Source: Tychonema litorale BBK16 (GTDB lineage Bacteria > Cyanobacteriota > Cyanobacteriia > Cyanobacteriales > Microcoleaceae). Taken from it: DNA of 8,739 nucleotides. The number at the start of each line of letters is the position of its first letter. Position 1 is the first letter of the stretch. Positions 6,057 through 8,739 of this stretch are shown here, piece by piece. Location: positions 1 to 8,739 of the forward strand of contig NZ_JAKJHX010000142.1 in assembly GCF_021648855.1 (NCBI RefSeq), written 5' to 3'. The notes under the pieces were generated by a model. That model was not told the origin of the DNA. It did not search any database and saw nothing but the letters and a program-made list of their open reading frames with translations. Both the position numbers and the translations under genes were made by a program.

Positions 6057-6913
6057 CTTGGTTAATTTTAGGCATCTTTACCGCTTTCTTTGAAGCACTT
6101 AAAGACGTTTTTGGCAAACAAAATCTCAAAAAAAGTGACGAATATGTCGTCGCTTGGTCACTCTCATTCTTCTCAGTCATCTTGTTGATTCCTTGGGTAA
6201 TTTATACTGGAATTCCGGCATTAAACACTCAATTTTGGATCGCCCTATTAATCGGAGGTAGCATCAACGCTGTCACAGCACTACTCTACATCAAAGCCAT
6301 CAAAGTATCGGATTTATCTCTGACAGTACCGCTGGTAGCTTTGACACCATTATTCATGTTGTTAACTTCACCATTAATTGTCGGTGAATACCCCAAATTT
6401 TTCGATTATATTGGCATCTTTCTAATTGTCATCGGTTCTTATTTATTAAACATCAAAGAGAAATCCCAAGGATATTTAGCCCCATTCAAAGCATTGGTGA
6501 ATGAACCGGGGCCAAAATTGATGTTAATCGTCGCCTTTCTCTGGAGTATCACCTCAAATTTTGACAAAATAGGCGTGCAAAATTCATCCCCTATTTTTTG
6601 GCTATTCTCTATATTTGGTACAATGAGTGTCTTGCTACTCCCAGTTTTATTGCACAAAACCCCAAATCCAGGCACCAAAATCCTCAAACAATTACCAATG
6701 CTAGCGGCTATGGGATTTTTTAATGCGATTGGAGTGCTTTGTCAAATGCAAGCTTTGACATTAACTTTGGTAGTACAAGTGATTGCTATTAAGCGTACTA
6801 GCGTATTGATGGGTGTATTGTTTGGTCATTTCATTTTTAAGGAAAAAGATATTCAACAAAGATTATTAGGGGCGGGAATCATGATTTTGGGAGTTTTCTT
6901 TATCAGTTTATAA
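6053..6913 (+). CDS. DMT-superfamily transporter, two EamA domains
   Basis: A 286-residue integral membrane protein with about ten hydrophobic segments in two homologous EamA halves. The first half covers about 1-137, ending in GIFLIVIGSYLLNI, and the second about 152-286, ending in LLGAGIMILGVFFISL. Such proteins are usually exporters or exchangers of amino acids or other small metabolites in the inner membrane; the substrate here is unknown. The frame opens at TTG 6053, which overlaps the natE stop as TTGA, and AGGAGG stands 11 nt upstream. Starting there gives MTWLILGIFTAFFEALKDVF, the N-terminus expected for this family from memory; the next in-frame Met would remove three helices. The overlap means it is co-translated with natE. 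A role in amino acid movement opposite to the Nat importer is an inference from the neighbourhood only. Confidence 0.85.
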   Translation: MTWLILGIFTAFFEALKDVFGKQNLKKSDEYVVAWSLSFFSVILLIPWVIYTGIPALNTQFWIALLIGGSINAVTALLYIKAIKVSDLSLTVPLVALTPLFMLLTSPLIVGEYPKFFDYIGIFLIVIGSYLLNIKEKSQGYLAPFKALVNEPGPKLMLIVAFLWSITSNFDKIGVQNSSPIFWLFSIFGTMSVLLLPVLLHKTPNPGTKILKQLPMLAAMGFFNAIGVLCQMQALTLTLVVQVIAIKRTSVLMGVLFGHFIFKEKDIQQRLLGAGIMILGVFFISL

Positions 6914-6979
6914 ACCCACATTCTACACCCAACAAGGGGCAGTGTACATAGATTGATATCAAATACGTTAGCATCGGAA

Positions 6980-7081
6980 TATAGCAATCCTAAATGAGTT
7001 GTAAAATTTTTACCCCACCCCAACCCTCCCCTTACCAAGGGGAGGGAGTAAGAAATTCACAAATGATTTAGGATTGCTATA
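6980..7081. mobile_element. MITE-like element with 16-bp perfect terminal inverted repeats
   Basis: TATAGCAATCCTAAAT (6980-6995) is exactly repeated in inverse at 7066-7081, bounding 102 bp. Similarity between the arms goes on imperfectly for about 16 more bases inward. The centre holds a 10-bp perfect hairpin, CCCTCCCCTT-ACC-AAGGGGAGGG (7024-7046). There is no coding capacity. The outermost TA at each end may be a TA target duplication of the IS630/mariner type, which is inferred. It lies between the convergent EamA and HmpF-like genes. Confidence 0.7.
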
Positions 7082-7094
7082 GTAGCCGAAATTA

Positions 7095-7115
7095 GGAGAC
7101 GGCAGTGCCGTGTCC
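7095..7115. repeat. Small imperfect palindrome downstream of the HmpF-like gene
   Basis: GGAGACGGCA (7095-7104) and TGCCGTGTCC (7106-7115) pair with one mismatch. Its position about 50 nt beyond the minus-strand stop at 7164 could make it a 3' hairpin, but no strong T-run follows. From memory 'ACGGCAnTGCCGTGTCC' is a widespread cyanobacterial repeat. Confidence 0.5.
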
Positions 7116-7163
7116 GACCTATCATTCTTTCCTTTCAAAAATTTAGAAAATAAGTTCGGAATT

Positions 7164-7619
7164 CTATTCAACGGATTCTAATTCTATTTTCTGAATTTTT
7201 GTTTCTAAAGTTTGAATTTGTGCTCGGCGGGCTTCTACTTCAATCAAACGACGAGATAATTCTTGACTTTGCAAAGTGAGAGATTGTCGCCACTTTTCTG
7301 CTTTCTCGGCTTCTTCCTGCAAAAAATCTAGGGTAATAGGTGTTGTTAGATACTTCTCAAGTAATTCTAATACCCAATTTTTAGCCTCGCGCATATTGAA
7401 GACTTCGTCATTTTTCCCAATATCAATTAATACTAAAACGCCTTCATTTAAAGAATTAACGACGGAGTCATTTAGGTTTTGAACACAATCTCTTGATAAT
7501 GTCAAGACACTTGGTTCAGCAAGCACCGCCCAAGTATCATCAGCATTTTGACAAGCCAGCAATTGCAAAATCGGTTCGCCGAAAAATTCCTGATTTTGTA
7601 CTTGAGCTAAATATAACAT
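7164..7619 (-). CDS. Short HmpF-like coiled-coil protein (151 aa)
   Basis: A soluble protein with a small N-terminal domain (1 to about 85) and a long charged helix (about 98-150) that looks like a coiled coil. The start MLYLAQVQ, then LQLLACQ (18-24), and the helix segment EKWRQSLTLQSQELSRRLIE (107-127 region) resemble, from memory, the N-terminal portion of HmpF, the cyanobacterial pilus-motility taxis protein (typically several hundred residues with a long coiled coil). Here the chain stops after about 50 residues of helix. The frame ends cleanly with a further stop soon after, so there is no sign of a recent truncation. ATG 7617-7619 has no Shine-Dalgarno site, and three GTTATTT heptamers lie just upstream. 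It may be a stand-alone partner or regulator of an HmpF system, or a diverged remnant. The family assignment is moderately sure; the role is inference. Confidence 0.55.
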   Translation of the reverse strand: MLYLAQVQNQEFFGEPILQLLACQNADDTWAVLAEPSVLTLSRDCVQNLNDSVVNSLNEGVLVLIDIGKNDEVFNMREAKNWVLELLEKYLTTPITLDFLQEEAEKAEKWRQSLTLQSQELSRRLIEVEARRAQIQTLETKIQKIELESVE

Positions 7620-7623
7620 AAGA

Positions 7624-7644
7624 GTTATTTGTTATTTGTTATTT
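7624..7644. repeat. Three tandem copies of GTTATTT
   Basis: Three uninterrupted heptamers GTTATTT lie immediately upstream of the HmpF-like start (on its opposite strand AAATAAC). A change of copy number here would alter the leader of that gene. Confidence 0.8.
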
Positions 7645-7667
7645 GCTGTATGATGTGGGATCTCCTA

Positions 7668-7724
7668 GGGGCGGGTTTTACAAACAATCTATGCCCAAAA
7701 TCAACTATCTTGTAAACCCGCCCC
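7668..7724. repeat. GGGGCGGGTTT inverted-repeat element, copy 2
   Basis: The arms GGGGCGGGTTT (7668-7678) and AAACCCGCCCC (7714-7724) are perfect, and pairing goes on inward (TACA with TGTA) across a one-base bulge; total 57 bp. Arms and overall layout match copy 1 at 5218-5273, with a similar A/T-rich centre. It lies between valS and the HmpF-like gene. Confidence 0.75.
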
Positions 7725-7767
7725 GGCCACCGTCAATAGTCAACAATCAACAGCGAACAATCAACCA

Positions 7768-8739
7768 TTAAAACAACTTTAGCCGATCGCGCAAAATTTC
7801 CGCCTGTTTTTCGGCCTCAGCCAAACCATCTCGCGCCACCTGAACAACTTGCGGATCAGCCTTTTCCACAAACTTCTGATTAGTCAAACGCGCCGCACTA
7901 TGCTTAATTTCCCCTTCTATCTTAGCCAACTTTTTCTCTAATTTACCACGCAAAGCATCCAGATCGACCACCCCAGCCAGAGGAATCAAGACTTGCACAG
8001 TACCCACAACCCCAGCAATTGACCCCCCTTGCCCCCCCTTACCAAGGGGGGGATTAAGGGGGGGTTCTGCATCCAAACTAGCAGCAATCGTCAGAGTTTC
8101 TACTCTCGCTAAATCTTTGATGTAAATTGCTCCACCTGAGAGAATTTGGCGTTCATTTTCGCTTTCGCTTTGCAAAATCGCCGTCACTTTAACACCAGGC
8201 TTGATATCAGCATCCGCCCGCAAATTGCGAATAGTCCGAATTGTGCCAAACAACAACTCAAACTGCTGTTCTAATTCTACATCAATTAGTAAGGCTTCCG
8301 CTTCAGGATAAGCTTGCAAAGCCAGACATTCATCCTCACTCGTTTGAGTCAGAGTGTGCCAAATTTCCTCAGTAATGTGCGGCATAAAAGGATGCAGTAA
8401 CTTCAGAATTCCTTCTAAAACAAAAGCAAAAGTTTGCTGTGCTACTTTCTTAGAATTCGGTTCAGCATCCTGTTGCAAGCGAGACTTGACTAACTCAATA
8501 TAGGAGTCACAGAAATCGCCCCAGATAAACTCATAAAGTCCCTTCGCGGCTTCTCCAAAAGCGTAACTTTCAAAATCACGGCGACTTTGCTGTACAACTT
8601 GATAATAGCGAGAAAGAATCCAGCGATCGCACAATTCCAACCCTTCTTCTCTCCCCCCCTTAGCAAGGGAAACGTCTTCTTCTCCTCTCCCCCCCTTAGC
8701 AAGGGAAACGTCTTCTTCTCCTCTCCCCCCCTTAGCAAG
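7768..8739 (-). CDS. valS: Valyl-tRNA synthetase, C-terminal part (5' end outside window)
   Basis: The minus frame is open from the window edge to TAA at 7768-7770, giving 323 visible residues. Residues about 34-185 are the class Ia anticodon-binding helical domain: ELCDRWILSRYYQVVQQ, GLYEFIWGDFCDSYIELVK, KLLHPFMPHITEEIWHTL. Residues about 253-323 are the ValS C-terminal coiled-coil arm (LRGKLEKKLAKIEGEI and then RLTNQKFVEKA). The enzyme charges tRNA-Val; its catalytic Rossmann domain lies beyond 8739. Two in-frame additions are odd. Residues 1-33 are a 12-residue unit (LAKGGRGEEDVS) repeated twice plus a partial copy, in the linker before the anticodon domain. Residues 226-239 (PPLNPPLGKGGQGG) sit between SLDAE and SIAGVVGTVQVL. 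Both come from repetitive DNA. The frame stays intact, so the protein is probably functional. The TTG at 8640 is only an internal codon, not a start. Confidence 0.93.
   Translation of the reverse strand, partial: LAKGGRGEEDVSLAKGGRGEEDVSLAKGGREEGLELCDRWILSRYYQVVQQSRRDFESYAFGEAAKGLYEFIWGDFCDSYIELVKSRLQQDAEPNSKKVAQQTFAFVLEGILKLLHPFMPHITEEIWHTLTQTSEDECLALQAYPEAEALLIDVELEQQFELLFGTIRTIRNLRADADIKPGVKVTAILQSESENERQILSGGAIYIKDLARVETLTIAASLDAEPPLNPPLGKGGQGGSIAGVVGTVQVLIPLAGVVDLDALRGKLEKKLAKIEGEIKHSAARLTNQKFVEKADPQVVQVARDGLAEAEKQAEILRDRLKLF
8023..8064. repeat. Nested C/G-rich palindrome inserted in frame in valS
   Basis: The core is CCCCCCCTT-ACC-AAGGGGGGG (8032-8052), a 9-bp perfect stem with a 3-nt loop. 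It is flanked by a second C-run plus TT on the left (8023-8030) and AA plus a G-run on the right (8056-8064). Read on the minus strand in the valS frame, the 42 nt are exactly 14 codons without a stop. Related palindromes lie at 7024-7046 and in the tandem repeat at the window end. Confidence 0.8.
8641..8739. repeat. 36-bp tandem repeat inside valS
   Basis: Two 36-bp units, 8704-8739 and 8668-8703, are identical at every base. A third partial, diverged copy follows (8641-8667, missing one GGA codon). Each unit contains the palindrome-like CCCTT-AGC-AAGGG. 36 bp is 12 codons, so copy changes keep the valS frame. The array reaches the window edge and may continue. Confidence 0.9.

Noticed and set aside
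8638..8640. TTG at 8640 as the start of a short valS-like gene
   Set aside because: The frame stays open without a stop to the window edge and the protein begins mid-domain order, so this is the 3' part of a longer gene.
8490..8738. An 82-residue minus-strand frame with repeated FPLLRGGEEKKT
   Set aside because: It is the alternate frame of the valS tandem repeat and then runs through the valS anticodon-binding domain out of frame.
8641..8739. CRISPR array (36-bp repeats at the window edge)
   Set aside because: The unit length fits, but units abut with no spacers, the array keeps the valS reading frame, and no cas gene is present.

Overview
The window looks like chromosomal DNA of a filamentous cyanobacterium, most likely of the Microcoleus/Oscillatoria type. 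The reasons are the HIP1 octamer GCGATCGC inside genes (for example 4591-4598, 4964-4971, 5663-5670, 5784-5791 and 8623-8630), Nat-type amino acid transporter ATPases, cyanobacteria-type small proteins, and intergenic DNA packed with short palindromic repeats. The genus is inferred from recalled repeat style, not from a search.

Layout. 84-1123 (minus): an RTX calcium-binding protein with a good Shine-Dalgarno site and a rho-independent terminator. 1124-1598: no recognised gene. 1599-2201 (minus): three tightly packed small reading frames; the 72-residue membrane protein is the most credible. 2202-2573: a geneless stretch with a possible structured RNA at 2387-2448. 2574-3446 (plus): a small conserved-type protein and a type I phosphoribosyltransferase. 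3477-3803: a long inverted repeat and a possible decayed frame. 3819-4067: a DUF4926 protein. 4261-6913 (plus): a LivG/NatA ATPase, a LivF/NatE ATPase and a DMT/EamA membrane transporter that overlaps natE by four bases. 6980-7081: a MITE-like element with 16-bp perfect ends. 7164-7619 (minus): a short coiled-coil protein resembling the N-terminus of the motility protein HmpF. 7768-8739 (minus): the 3' part of valS, cut by the window edge.

How it fits together. The natA-natE-EamA block is the only clear functional group: two cytoplasmic ATPases for a branched-chain/neutral amino acid importer whose permeases and binding protein are not here, and a ten-helix carrier coupled to natE. The rest are mostly stand-alone genes.

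The strongest signal beyond ordinary genes is repetitive DNA. At least eight short palindromic or tandem repeats lie between genes, and two have entered valS in frame: a nested C/G-rich palindrome encoding a Pro/Gly-rich insert, and a 36-bp tandem repeat encoding a 12-residue unit. No CRISPR array, phage, defence system or biosynthetic cluster was seen.
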